In this document: positions 25,082-37,493 of the stretch, one piece after another
Position numbering within the stretch: the stretch's first letter is position 1
How the letters are laid out: each line of letters starts with the position of its first letter
Origin: Nymphaea colorata
Taxonomy: Eukaryota; Streptophyta; Magnoliopsida; Nymphaeales; Nymphaeaceae
Reading direction: 5' to 3'
DNA length: 64,000 nt
NCBI RefSeq assembly: GCF_008831285.2
Contig: NC_045140.1
Location: forward strand, 12,336,505-12,400,504
The notes under the pieces: generated by a model
The model's input: the letters and a program-made list of their open reading frames with translations, nothing else
What the model was told of the DNA's origin: nothing
Databases searched by the model: none
Made by a program: the position numbers and the translations under genes

Positions 25082-25906
25082 AAATTCCCATCAGTAATTG
25101 TTAGATATTTAAATTTCACCTCATCCTTCCTTTTTCGCCTATAAACTTAAACTTTTAGTGATGCGAAGACAATAGCATCAGTAAATATATAATCAGGTTA
25201 TAAAAATAGGCATGCTCTCTTCTTTTTCTCAATTTTTCTTCCTTGTTTTCTCAATCTTATCAACTCAAAGGTATGTTTCTCTCTCTCTCTTCTCCCTCAT
25301 TCTCTCTCCCCCTCCATGTATTTCATATGTTTATGTTTCTATTACTGATTATATTGCAAAAAAGAGGATGCCAATTCACTTCTACTATGCAAACTTTGTT
25401 GTGAGTTCCTTACACTTAATTTTATTTAGTAGTTTTACTTTGTTTTGTTTTTTTTTTTCCATAAGTTTCCAACCAAGTAGCTGCAAATCCATAACATCCC
25501 CTATTGAGAATAACAGTTATGCGGTTTTTTTTTTTTTGTTAATAACCAAGAGACCTATAGCTGGCCTATACCAGTGGCAATTTCACTTGTATAGGTCTAT
25601 TGCTTTTATTGACACGACTTTACACATCAGTGAAAAGCATTTTTACTTTAGAAAGACATAAGTGACGGTTCATCGCGTCAGTAAAAGGATACATAAAACT
25701 TCAAAATCGATTTACATTGACATTTATTCTTTCGCATTAATAAAAGATTAATTTTTGCTAATGTAGTGTCGGAACATCAGTAAATATTTCAGCGACACTA
25801 CTTTTACTAACATTCATTATAAAACATCAGTAAAACCGGTAATGACGTTTTGCTTATTTTTATTGACATTTTTCTCCCATCGGAAAAAACTTTTTTCTTT
25901 TTTTTG
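25082..25906. mobile_element. Non-autonomous CACTA-type element (copy A, truncated left)
   Basis: Rich in subterminal words such as CATCAGTAAAA, CGTCAGTAAAAG and TGACGTTTT in both orientations. It ends in a T-run then GGTG at about 25895-25906, equivalent to TTTTTTTTTGTAGTG at the end of copy B (58388). No transposase. Part of the segmental duplication shared with 55607-58388. Confidence 0.6.
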
Positions 25907-27056
25907 GTGATCAACATAACCATCCATATAACCATATGAAATAAAAAAAAGGGTAAAAACTATGAGGCCCATGGAACTTAATTTTGTCCTATGTACTTGA
26001 GGGAAAAGAAATATTAAGGGAATTTGGAGCAGGAAGAGATGACATAGTTGGAGTCGCACCATTTTTGTTAGTTTAACATGCATTTGATGAGAAGTATAGT
26101 TGTTGGCCTTTGCAGCTCTGAAACCATAAAAGGATATTGAGAGATATTGGGAAGAATAAAAACACACACAAGAATCACACCAGTTTAATGTGGTCTGGTA
26201 TGAAGCATACATGATGAAAGTCTTAATGCTTCAACACTCAATACATCGAGCCTCTCTCACTAAATTTCATTAAGTAATTTGATTGCAAGAGGGAAGGATG
26301 TGCCTTCAAAGTTACCAACTGCTTTTGTTGGAATCTCTTTCTATATTGGATACACATTTCCCTTCGACATTAGATTTCATGATAAGGTAACAATTACTAA
26401 TTTATAGATGATTTTCTTTATTACTTTTATTGTCACTACCACTGGTGGAGTTTATTCTTGTCTTCTACTTTCCATTATGGTCATTGACAATGTTCCTCAT
26501 ATTCATCTTTGACAACTCAGCTTGATTACAGGTCTTCACAGACCAAACAAGATTTTTTAAATTTCATGTCTCAACATCCGTGGATATGATATTGCTCAAC
26601 CCCGGATATAAGATTCAAGGCAATCAGCTGTCACAGCTAGGGGTCAACCACCTCAAAGCGTACCCATTGGGACTTGTGTTTAAAGGAAAAACACAACATT
26701 GTCGCAATAACATTCAGTTTTTTTCCATTAACATATGAAATTGACATGTTCAAAATACATCGGCCCATTTTTGCTATGGGTTCAAAGGGTGAAGTGGCAA
26801 TTCTAGACTTGCATTTTCTTGCGGAGTACATATCATTATTTGGCATATCCGTCTATATATATCTATATATAAATATAGGAGATATGACCCATGGCGATAA
26901 TAGACAAAGGAGAGGGGACGGTCTCCCCTCATTGCTGTTTTTTATTTTTATTTTTATTTATTTATTTTTTAAAGTTGAGCATCTGATGCAGATGTATTGG
27001 ACGCTCCTTATGAAGCGTAATCGCTAGACAACACTTGCTACGTATCAACTCAGTTA

Positions 27057-27058
27057 TT

Positions 27059-27137
<79 letters not shown>

Positions 27138-27139
27138 CA

Positions 27140-27179
<40 letters not shown>

Positions 27180-27180
27180 A
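27057..27180. repeat. Compound microsatellite (TA)n(GA)n
   Basis: About 75 bases of TA followed by about 35 bases of GA. Open frames on both strands through it are low-complexity artefacts. Confidence 0.95.
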
Positions 27181-28546
27181 GGGAAACTTGAGTGTTGGTG
27201 AGGAAGGCGACCCATGACCAAGGAAGGAAACATATGCCTGGTGGCTTGTTTGGCATCCAAGTGATTTCATGCTGGCATGCCTCACGTACAATGAAAAACA
27301 ATTGCATGGCCAAGTAGTCATTGTCTCATTCTAACAAAAGGATTTGAAACTGTACTTTTTTTAATCTTTGTCGTCTAGAGGTTGTCGTTTTCTCAAATTT
27401 GGTTATTTCCATAAAATTTTGTGTTGCTTATCTACTACCAACATACATATACAAAACATTTTTCAGTTAATAGGAACAAATATTGGTTTTGAGAAAATTA
27501 GTTTTGCTACATTTTAATAATTTAGATTTTGCAATTTATTCTTTTTATTTCAGTGATTTTCTTGCATATAATATCATTCTTTTCAAAAAGAAAATTAATC
27601 ATAAAAAAGGCTTCCAAATATTCCCATTTAAATAGCTAGAAAATTATCTGATATTCAGCCAATTGCATGGCAATGGCAACATACACAAAATAACTTCGGT
27701 TGAGGATTGTCATGAAGGTTTTGAAAAAAGATAACAAGATAAATTTTGTTTGTTACAGAATTTGTTTCACATTCCTTAATCATAGCATCTGCAAGCTCCT
27801 TTCTATTTTTATCAGTAGGGAAACCCTCTGTCTTGAGAGTCTATGGTTGGGATGAACTTCCCCCTATCTTCCCCTATTGTTGCTATATGATTGTGATTTC
27901 ATTGTGAGAAGCAGCTGGCAGGTCTCCTACGGAAAATATACAAGATTGATAGACAAGTTGTTAATTATGATGGACCTACACTGCCAACAAAAATGACCAG
28001 CAGAAATCCATTATCTACACTAGTGATTTTGCCACCAGTATATGCTTGGCTTCTCTAGTTGTCCAATGTAGATGTGTAGATACATATATGCAACTACTTT
28101 GATAGCGATACCCAAATCTTTTTGAAACAATAAGAAAACTGCAGTTAAATCCAAACCTATTCATAATTTTGTCTGCATTAGGTTCAATCTCGGAATGAAA
28201 TCCATAAAGAATGATACGGATCATTTATATAGATAAGTCACATAAATTAACAAATTAGTACTTCATTAATATATTGGAAGGACACGGGGATGCATCAGGT
28301 ATGGGCGTTTATCATTTGAGCAATAAGGACTGATACGCATATCAATTTTCTGGTTATACAACACTTATTGAGCAATAAGGACTGATACACATGCATAGTT
28401 GAGGTCAATGGTGAAAAAAATGTTGTCATTTTTCTGTAACATGTAAAAATAACATATTTAGTACATGGGCCACTCTTTATTGTTTGTTTGAAAGTTGATC
28501 AACTCATTTTTGTAGAACTTATGTTTTTTCTTGAGGTGTATCACTT

Positions 28547-28548
<2 letters not shown>

Positions 28549-28592
<44 letters not shown>

Positions 28593-28690
28593 AAAGAGAT
28601 AGAGAGAGCAGAAAGCACTAATTAATTGGACAGAGATGTGTTGAGAGAGAGAGAGAAAGAATGAGATAGGGTGAGACAGAGATAGTAGGA
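28549..28690. repeat. (GA)n tract with imperfect purine repeats
   Basis: GA run at 28549-28590 followed by degenerate GAGA/GATAGAGAGAGCAGAAAGCA words. Absent from the matching place of duplication copy B. Confidence 0.9.
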
Positions 28691-29969
28691 AGCATTAATG
28701 AACATTACTAAAAATAAATCACTCCCAATGTTGGAAGGGCTACAAAACTCTATCAAACTAATTGGAGTGAAACAAAAGCCACCAAACCAAGGAAGAACTA
28801 CAAAGAACAGCAAAACAAACAACAAACAAACCCTAGATGACCATCCCCCAAAAGGACATTGAACATACACCCAATAAGCCCAAAAAAATACAAAGAGCTT
28901 ACCAATCAAAACAAAGAAGAGCCCTGTAAATATGGCCAACTAGTCATTGCCATAGTTGTCTTAGCCTAGAAGAAGGGTTTTTTTGTTGGTTTTTTTTTTT
29001 ATCGGTAATTATTGTCTTAGGCCAATCTTTCCATTTTTGTGATCTTTCTCTGATGACTCAGTTTTGGTCTTTGACAATGGGGTCATGGAGTTTTAGAAGG
29101 ATGATACATTAATATATTTGTCAATGTAAGCACTGTCAAATGTAAGGTAGCATCATTGCTACAGGTATTCCTTATTTTGGAGATGGTACCCATGGCATGT
29201 CTATAGTTCTCTCCCCTAGAGGTGGAGTGTTGAGGAGCGAAGTGGAAGTGCTAGAAGGTTTGTTTAGGTACCACAAAGAATACAATGGCCAGATTATCAT
29301 AAACTCCTATTTCAATGTGTTAGTTGGAAGGATGCGTCAGCGCCCTGAAAGAAGGACCTGGAATGCTTTTAGACTTTTAGTGATTCTTTGACAGTGAAGG
29401 CAGAGCAAGGAGACCTTACAGTTGAGCTTGGTATGTTCATCAAGGCTCATCTAGAGGAAAATGGGGATTTTTGTGCAGTCAAACAGCCATTCACGGATAG
29501 TGTTTTCTTTTTGTATTCTAGGAGGTTCAGTCAACGCCTTGTTTTTTGTTAGTGTGAAGATGAGCATATATGTTCCTGCTAGCCATTTCCTTCTATAGGA
29601 ACTGTGTTTTCACTAAAGGTGGGGAGCCTACCCCCTGCATGCTGTTATTGCGATATATTCACCATTGGTTTTGACGAAATTAATCTCCCTCTCTCTCAAG
29701 AGCTTAATTTCCATTTTACATTTGGCTTTTTGTTCTGGTGCTTTGGCATATATACATTCGTTGTACTCAAGAGGCATATATACAAAAAAGTTCATACTAA
29801 AAACTTCCATTTGAATGGCTATACCCGAATAACTTTGTTGAGGTTCGATACAAGGTTTGCAATCAAATAATGCATGTATGTCAGCTGGCTGGGTGCACGT
29901 CACATAAGAGAAAAGTTGACCAAATTATTCAAAAATCAAGTTGTAGGGAACGGCAAAAAAAAGAAAGGT

Positions 29970-30505
29970 ACGTAATTGTCACATATATTGTAGAAATAAT
30001 AAATTCTATTACGTACTGATGAAGCGAGGTTTTAGTCAAACATTGAAGACAGAGAATAATAAAGAACCAACGCATACATATATGTAGTAGTGCTAAGTCT
30101 GATCAACGTAACACACTATTTATTATACAAGTATTTTTGTCAACATGGAAGCAGCCCAAGTGTCAAGCTGGCTACTTCTTATTATAGCTTCAACCGTTAT
30201 TTTTATTGGAATTTGACTAATGCAGGTTATGATGAAATAGTAGGAGTACTGGCGTGTAAGGTCCTTGGACACAACTCCCATTTATATAGAGGTTGAGGCT
30301 ATAATAAGAAGTAGCCAGCATGACACTTGGGCTGCTTCCATGTTAAAAAAAATACTTATATAATAAATAGTGTGTTAATTTGATGAGACTTGCACTACTA
30401 CATATATGTATCCATTGGTTCTTTATGTTGTTGGACTTTCTCGTTTGCTTCATGACTATGTAACAGATTTTATTATTCCATAATATATGTGTCTTTCCTA
30501 TGTTC
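29970..30505. repeat. Long inverted repeat with cystatin-promoter-like spacer
   Basis: The left arm (about 29970-30195) is inverted at the right arm (about 30291-30505). The inner ~45 bases are almost perfect: AAGTGTCA.GCTGGCTACTTC at 30157 against its reverse complement at about 30310-30335. The spacer (30224-30288), read on the minus strand, is TATATAAATGGGAGTTGTGT followed by CCAAGGACCTTACAC. This is the TATA/5'UTR sequence of the cystatin gene (63630-63692). A transcript across it would fold into a long hairpin. Confidence 0.8.
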
Positions 30506-30605
30506 CCCTTTGTCTACTTCTTGCTAGGGATGGGCATGAAGGCTGCCTAGCCTCATTAAAAATCGGCTTTGGTTCAATCGGTCCAAGTTATTAATCATGG
30601 TTGCC

Positions 30606-33600
30606 TGTTTCCATCCTAAAATTGTTTTGATTTTTGGAGTGTTTCATGAAAAGGGGGTTTTATTTTGAAAGGAGGGAGAACGGAACTTGCCCATCGTACG
30701 AGGTCCGGTCGTTTCCAATGCCTTTATTGGGGGTAACCTGACCAACAACTAACCTCTTGCTTTGCACATTATGATATTTGAAATGTTATCCTAAATCTTA
30801 TATGCATGTGTGCTTAAGTCTAAATAAAATTTTAAAATGTTGAGACAAATTTTTAAATGACTAAAATATAGTTTGGTTTAAAAGTTGTGCCCTTAGGTCT
30901 AGAACTATGGTCTTAAGGGTTAATGAATTAGTAACTTTGTAAACTTGTGATTTAATTGTTGTAATAGACAAATAGTATAGAAAATAAATTGTTTAAAGAA
31001 ATACTTGTAAGATCATTAGAGTACTTCAAATATTATCACTATAACTCAAAAAAAAGATAACTTATATTTAAAGATAGTTTTTGAATATCGAAGTTTTCAA
31101 CTTGTTTGAGGAAATATGATTAGGAACACGCTTTTATATTATTTGTTTTGCAAACATAGTTTTAACTTGTCATGCTCTGCAAACACGAGTTTTTCAAATT
31201 TTGTTTGAAAGATAAGATATCAAAATAGATGGACGATGACCATAGTTCTTGTTCATTATATGGCCAAAGAGAGGAATTTTGTAATATTGTAAAGATTTGA
31301 AAATGAAAGTAATATGTTGAAAAAAAAATAAAGATATGATATTTGAAATAAGAAAATATTATAATTTGTAAGAGTGTTTCTCTTGAATCTTAAGTGAGTT
31401 TCAAGGTGCCTTAATTCAATTATCACCTTATTATGGTTTGATCTTGTCTTACTTAAGTTTTTTAAATATGTGTGTGTGAGCATTCGTGAATTCGAATAGT
31501 GATCGTATATGCATGATTACGTAGATTCTATATGCTTAAAAATGAAATAAACCATTCTGTCTCCTAACATACATCTATGGAGCAATGGAAAAGAAACATT
31601 TGTTGGTAAATGTAAAATCTCATCTATTGAGTCACTCAAGGGTGTAATGAAAATATAGGTAGGCCAAGGGAAGGCTACAAAGAAATGAATGCTTGGAAAA
31701 ATGTGAAATATGAATTTATAATTTGAAAAATGGAAAATGACATGTTCGATGAAAATTAAGATGTACATCAAGTGTGTTTAGATCATTAGATGTTTCTGGG
31801 TTGGACATGTCTCAACTTCAAAATGATGAAAATAGAAAAGTAACCAACCCTAAATCTTAAGATCATAATACACATCCACAAACAATCAAGCTACCGAAAT
31901 AGCAAATTAGATAAAGAAATGAAAATATAGAGAGTGAGAATAGATAAAAAGAAATTAAAAGAGGGAAAGAGAAAAATAAAAATAAATATGAGATATATAA
32001 AGATAAAGAGAGAGAGAGAGAGAGAGAGTGGGAGAGAGAGATTTGAAAGAGGAAGAATGAAAAGGAGAAAAAAATGAAAAGAAAAATAAAAAGAAAGAAA
32101 TAAACAAGAAAAATTAAAATGAGAGAAACATAAACTAAAATGAAATAAAAAAATTAAGAATGAAAGAAATAATATTAAAATGAAGGAAAAATGAGTAAAA
32201 AATGAGAGAAAAAGAAGTTAAAATGGAAAAGAGAAAAGTTAAAATGAGAGAAAAACAAGTTTAGAAGGATAAAATGGTAGAAAATAAGAGCTGGCTCTTT
32301 AGCTCATTTGGGTAAAGAGAACTCCTTGATTTTAGTTTAAATGGGTTGGACTTGATTTTCAAGAGTCCATCACAAGCTCCTCCAAGGTGTCTTCTTCTTG
32401 GAAATGAATACTTGAAGTTGATGATGAAGAGTGGCAAGCAAGAAAATTTTAAAAAGAAGAAGAGAAAGAGGAGGAGAAGAAAAAGAAATCTAAAAGATAA
32501 GAGAAGGCTTAAAGGATTGAAAAGATGATGGATTAATGTTAAATGTGAGAATGATGAAGTATTTATAGAGGAAGGAAGTTCAAGGGCATTTTGATCTTTT
32601 CTCAAAATGAAAGTAGCCATTAATTAGTCATTATCGGCTTAAAAATATCTTAAAAACATCAAAAGATTTAAATTTGTCAAAAAATAGGTTGACTGGAGGT
32701 TTGACCGAGCCAGGGGCAGGCTGCCCCCCCAAAGCTCGCCTATGCTAGGCCTGGCCCACTGGCAAGCCGAAACACGCCATGTTGCCTTGCCACAGGCCTA
32801 TTATGGCCTGTTGTGTCCCACTACAAGCTGGACATGGCCAGCTATAGGTCTAGCCTCGCCGAGCCAGGCAAGCCCTAACCAGTATTGGCTGGCCAAGGGA
32901 GTGCCAGGTGGGCCAGGGCCGTGCCGAACCGGGCCAGGCGTGCTAGGACGTTGCCCGGCGGGCTAGGCTTGTTGAGCACATGATTGGCCAGCCACAGCTG
33001 GCTAAGCCAGCTTGGGCCTGAATTGGCCTGTTAGGCCGGCTAGGTCTGGGGTTGGCCAGGCCTGGGCCATGCCTGCCTACGCCAGGTATGGCCAGTGTGC
33101 CAGGTACTTCTAGACCGGGCCTGGTCAGCCTGCCAAGTCAGTTGTCATTCCCACGAAGGGTATTTGGGAAAATTTACCAAAAAATAAGGCTATTTCCAGA
33201 AAATTAAATTGTATTTAGATAAAATCAACGGTTTTTTAGAAAAGTCAAATATATTTTCAAAAATCAAGGGTATGTTGTGAATTTTGAATTAGAAATTGTC
33301 CTCATTTGGAAAACGGATGTATACTTGGGTTGGGAATGACCTCTGACTTGGATTTGAATCTAAAAATGAATCTTGGTCTCAGATTTGGAGCTGGATCTGA
33401 ATTAAGAGCTTGGAATGGACAAAAAAGAATATATTTGGATTTGGATCTCGAATTTGAATCTAACATTTAGGTTTGTATCTAAATCTTAAATATAGATTTG
33501 AATCCAGGTTAAAAGAGGTAATTGGATCTAAATTAAGAATTTGGAACCAAACACGGATATGGATCTAGATTTTGAATCTTGTATCTGGATCAGGTCTGAA

Positions 33601-33752
33601 TTATATTGAAGGCACAAATTAGATCAAATTAGTCTAGAATGATAGTCATATAAAAGTAGAAATTGATCAAAATTAAGAGACATTGAAGTGTTTGAAATAA
33701 AAAATGTCTGAAAAATGCTAAGTATAGATTTTCAAAAAAATGGGGTGATTAT
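30606..33752 (-). mobile_element. Decayed long LTR, minus orientation
   Basis: Minus-strand start AATCACCCCATTTTTTTGAAA (33750) resembles the TGTTAACACCCCAAATTTTT start of the solo LTR. The minus-strand end (GGTTACCCCCAATAAAGG..., CCTCGTACGATGGGC, GATGGAAACA at 30606) resembles its end. A TATA-type word (CCTCTATAAATAC on the minus strand, about 32572-32560) sits where the LTR promoter would be. The interior has a purine-rich stretch (31900-32280) and a GC-rich GGCCAGG stretch (32700-33130). About 3.1 kb; whether solo or part of a larger element is unclear. Confidence 0.55.
32700..33130. repeat. GC-rich stretch of GGCCAGG/GCCAGG words
   Basis: Short words GGCCAGG, GGCTAGG, GGCCTG and GCCGGGC recur for about 430 bases in otherwise AT-rich sequence. 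Open frames here reflect composition only. Confidence 0.7.
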
Positions 33753-33813
33753 AGGTAATAATAATTCCTTGCGCAATTTAATACCATGTACATGAATAGG
33801 TTGAACAAGCTTA

Positions 33814-34089
33814 TACATTATGAAGATAGAAATAGGGGAAGGAAGCAGAAAAAGAAGAATTAAAAGTATCCATTATCTTATAATAACAACTTAAATATTG
33901 CTTGTATGATTTGTCATCTGAGATTATAGACTTCAAATTGAAGATTGTACATACATTATCAAGATAGAAATAGGGGAAGGAAGCAGAAAAAGAAGAATTA
34001 AAAGTATCCATTATCTTATAATAACCACTTAAATATTGCTTGTATGATTTGTCATCTGAGATTATAGACTTCAAATTGAAGATTGTAGC
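33814..34089. repeat. 138-bp tandem duplication, two near-perfect copies
   Basis: GATAGAAATAGGGGAAGGAA starts at 33825 and again at 33963. The units differ at only a few positions (GAAG/CAAG, AACAAC/AACCAC). It creates a minus-strand open frame with an internal 46-residue repeat of no known family. Confidence 0.9.
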
Positions 34090-34541
34090 ATGCCCTTTGG
34101 TGTGACATGCCACCAATTAAAAGAGGCAAAATTAAAGCTTGATAAAACAAGCTCATGGAGTGAAATATGACAACCATTTTTTGAGGCCACATGAGGCTTT
34201 TAAATATCAAGCTTATATATGTAGATGGATAATCATTAAAACAAGTCTTTACTTGTCACTTCGGAGATGACAATTCCTTGTGAAATCATTTTTTATGACA
34301 ATATATACAGATATATTAGTAAAATCAGACATCTTCACAGCAACAAGGATCATCATGTCTTTTTGCTGTTGAAGTCCTCCTGAGACATTGACCATTCAGT
34401 ATAAACCATACCTGGCTCAAAGTAGACTACACAAATATGGCCTTACCAAAACCATATAACCAACCTGGACAACACAAAAAATATCAAAAAGTTGACTTTT
34501 AGATTGATCCAATTTACTTTTAAAAATACCATGAATGAGAA

Positions 34542-34745
34542 ATGAAACATGAGATACTGAATAGTAAAAGCAGTGATCTGCAAACCAACTTACCAACATT
34601 ACAAGCAAATGGCGAACAGGAGCAGCTACCATCAACTGCAAGTCATTTGGAGAGCTTTTGTAGTGAGATGAGACATATAAAGCTATCATCCTTCGTAGAA
34701 GAAAAAGAAGATAACATAAGCATAAATATAACTAAATCAAGGTAA
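34542..34745 (+). other. Unidentified exon-like open frame
   Basis: An open stretch (SSDLQTNLPTLQANGEQEQL, then HLESFCSEMRHIKLSSFVEE) ends at ATCAAG|GTAAAA, a plausible splice donor. Composition looks more protein-like than the surroundings. No family recognised and no neighbouring exon could be joined. It may be a relic of a host gene, or chance. Confidence 0.2.
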
Positions 34746-36756
34746 AAAAACAGAAATAATTTACCACCTTGCCCCTGGCATTATTACCTCATGCTTGTAG
34801 ACCAAGATATTTGGAGTACGAGAAAATAAATCCACTAACTACACCATAATGTAGCAAAATTTATAATTTATTACTGAAAGCTATTCTGATTTCTATCATC
34901 AGAAATTTATAATTATGTAACAAAAAGAACACTTAACACTTACAAAATTTTACAACTCAAAAGATGAAGTGTTTTTCCAAAAAACATATTCAACGTCTCT
35001 GATCGTTGTCTCTGTTTGCTGCATTAATTGTCTGTCCCTTATCTACACTGTCGCGCACTCGGGAAGTTGTTCTAGACTCTCCTTTCAATGAACAAAGCAA
35101 GATCCAAACACATACATGCTCAATGGATTCTTCTTCTTATTGTCCATCTGTGAAGGGTTTTCTTCTCTCTTCATGACCGGGCCTTCGTTTGTGGCTTGTC
35201 CTCCTTCGTTCACTTGACTAAAGGCTAGAGCACAGCAGCAGAACGCTGGCATCAGCCTCTTCCATTTCGATGTCACTGTTTGGCAACGGGAGCTGGGAAA
35301 GGTATGTTTCGCTTTCCTGTTTATTTTCAATATCCACTCAGAACGGAAAAAAAATTTGGTTTATTGCCAACGGGTGACTTCATCCTGTCAAGGTGGCTGC
35401 GATCCCTCTTTTTTCTCTCTTGTCCTCGTCTGAAGGCTGAGAGGCTGACAGGAAGGCTAATTAGAGTGTTGTAGCATGTGGATAAGCCATGTACTCATCT
35501 TGAAGTTACACGGCTAAGAGCATGTATGTGTCTTAGGCTTATGAATTTGTTGCATAATATAGTAGAGAGCATAATCAGCATCTCTAGATGACCATCCAGC
35601 TAGTCCTTGTTGAAATTAGGTCTGATTACTTTCATTTGTTCAGAAGGCTTTTCACATTTGCATCATAGTTGCATTATTATGATTGAATGTGTGCTCACCT
35701 TTAAAGTTAGGTTGATTTCAGTTTTAGATAAATAGAACGACACCCTTCTAGTGGATACATTTTCTTCTTTCATTTATTTTGCTTAATATTGGTCATTGTT
35801 TGATTTGTTTAGGTATTCATTAGTTTATAATTGCTGTTGGCTGCATGAATGTTTTGCAATACTTGCTTAAGTTCTGTTGCTAAGCTTCATTCATAACAGT
35901 CATCAAGTTCTTCAAGTTTAGCTGTAGGTCTTGTAGATATCTGTAGCTTAATTTTAGTTGTACATTATTTATTTACTTATTATTGTTTTTCTCAATCCAT
36001 CCTTAAATTTGTATTTCTCTGTTTTATTTAAGTTTAGATAGGCATGTTATCATCCATTAAAAATTTGAATGCTGGATTTGTGAATTTTTTAATTGCAAAA
36101 TATTGTTTTAAAACAGCATTGATGACAAGGTTACACCGAGCTTTGCCCAAGTAGATTGATTGGGACAACATGGAAACCGGAAACGAGCCTACCAATAAAT
36201 TAAAATCACAGCCCTCAATTTTTTTTCCTTTTTCTTAAGTTGGCCAATTTGGATTTTGAAACCGGTGGTCTCATTTAAAAAGGAGCCCAACAACCCTTTT
36301 TGCACCAAAGATGTGCAAAAAATGCTATGAAGACTTTTTTATTCTTTAATATTAAAGATTTTGCTATTGACACTGCTAATACATGAAACAATTGTGAGTC
36401 TGTGACAGCTAGTTTTCCCCGGCAGCTGTGAGTTCATGCTTCTATTTACAGTGTTGTCTGTGAATAACTAAACATAGTGATAGTGGCTACATGTTTTCAG
36501 ATTCAGGTTCTGCTATACAATGATCAGCAGGACAACTTAAAGGGTGAGGTGCTTTTAGTTTTTGAATCTTCAAGGTCGAAGCAATCAAGATGATGTTCTT
36601 AATAAGTCTTAAATCTTAAACATACAACAGACAAACAGAGCATTCATTTAAAGTTTTTTTTTTTTTTTTTTTGTATGGAAGCTTACATGTTGAATAGCCC
36701 TCTTCTGAGGAAGAATGGATTAGCAAAGCTGATCAGTCATTTTCTTAATTTCTAGG
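34746..36756. other. No firm gene
   Basis: AT-rich sequence with intron-like stretches. A short exon-like piece near 36501-36580 (IQVLLYNDQQDNLKGEVLLV after TTTTCAG) could not be assigned. Confidence 0.4.
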
Positions 36757-37246
36757 ACAGTCCAAGCATACGGTGAAGATTTAAGGAGTGGTCAGAACAA
36801 AATACTAAACCTTCCAATGCATCCCAAATATGCTGATGTCTTTGAGTGTAGAATCATCTCTGCATTCAATGTTGGTGATGGTGTTGACCGTTATTAACAC
36901 TCCCTACCTCACAAATATTCAATGTTCTTTGTTTATAAATTCTCCTAAAAGACATTTTTGCATACAAGAATATGTTATAAGGTCTTGTGCATAACATTCT
37001 TAGTTAGATGCATCAATGAAGATGATCTTGGACCATTCAAATCATTACATGAAAATATAAAAGTTTGTTATTGTGCTGATAAAAAGCCACAACTGTCACC
37101 ATGTAGCCTCAAGCATGTTAAACACCATGAAACAGAAATTGTAGATCTTAGGTCCCAATACCTCACCAATTCTACTGTTCTTTTCATCATTTTCTTTCTT
37201 TATGCATCGTTTGGGCACTGTACTTGTATAGTTTGTTTGCTAGTTT
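36757..37246 (+). pseudogene. Possible exon remnants of an unidentified gene
   Basis: After TTTCTAG at 36757 a frame reads VQAYGEDLRSGQNKILNLPM, HPKYADVFECRIISAFNVGD, GVDRY and then stops. A second piece, at about 37010-37180, reads INEDDLGPFKSLHENIKVCY and onward. The first looks like genuine protein sequence but belongs to no family I recognise. It ends just before the truncated Copia at about 37250. Confidence 0.25.
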
Positions 37247-37249
37247 AGA

Positions 37250-37493
37250 AGACACGTTTTGGCAACGTCTCCCCGGTTTTCATGCTTGTTGAAAACTATA
37301 ACTCTTTAAATAATGTCTTTGTGAGTCTCAACAATGGCAGGTTACACTATAACCCACAAAGACATGTCTTCTAAAGTAGAAATCCAATTTATGTATGGTA
37401 AAATCTCTCAAGTCTTTTGAAATAAAGACAACCAAAGGTCCTCAAAAAAGAGCAGGCAAGTTTTTTCCCAAACAAGCTTTCAATAGGACTCTG
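37250..37493 (-). mobile_element. Left part of a Copia split by a Harbinger insertion
   Basis: Matches 162-366 of the left-end Copia (integrase C-terminus, minus strand): GCTTGTTGAAAACTATAACT, AAGACAACCAAAGGTCCTCA and CAATAGGACT. The match stops exactly where the Harbinger element begins and resumes at 52761. Confidence 0.8.
37491..37493. other. Harbinger target-site duplication, left copy (CTG)
   Basis: CTG here against TTG at 52761-52763. The unfilled Copia copy has TTG at 367-369, so the left copy has one substitution. Confidence 0.65.

Larger units (their letters stand above)
25082..30300 (+). repeat. Segmental duplication, copy A
   Basis: Matches 55607-62062 in the same order and orientation, with indels. 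Shared landmarks include TATGAGGCCCATGGAACTTA (25962), the CTCAACCCCGGATATAAG block (26594), a TA/GA microsatellite (27057), GATGCATCAGGTATGGGC (28290) and GGTTTGCAATCAAATAATG (29853). Homology continues on both sides of the CACTA-type element, so it is a duplication of a region, not two insertions. No intact gene was recognised in either copy; short shared coding-like pieces (29400-29530, 29815-29950) are unidentified. Confidence 0.75.

Noticed and set aside
27035-27321. Overlapping long open frames on both strands through the TA/GA tract
   Set aside because: Low-complexity translation of a microsatellite; the same artefact occurs at 9923-10249, 11641-11911, 15354-15645 and 59730-59936.
28622-28939. 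Hydrophobic minus-strand open frame as a membrane protein
   Set aside because: It overlaps a GA-rich tract and lies in repeat-derived sequence; it may be the 3' end of a LINE-type element but no reverse transcriptase is visible.
33811-34116. Minus-strand repeat protein
   Set aside because: The internal protein repeat is the 138-bp DNA duplication; no start context, homologue or splice signals.
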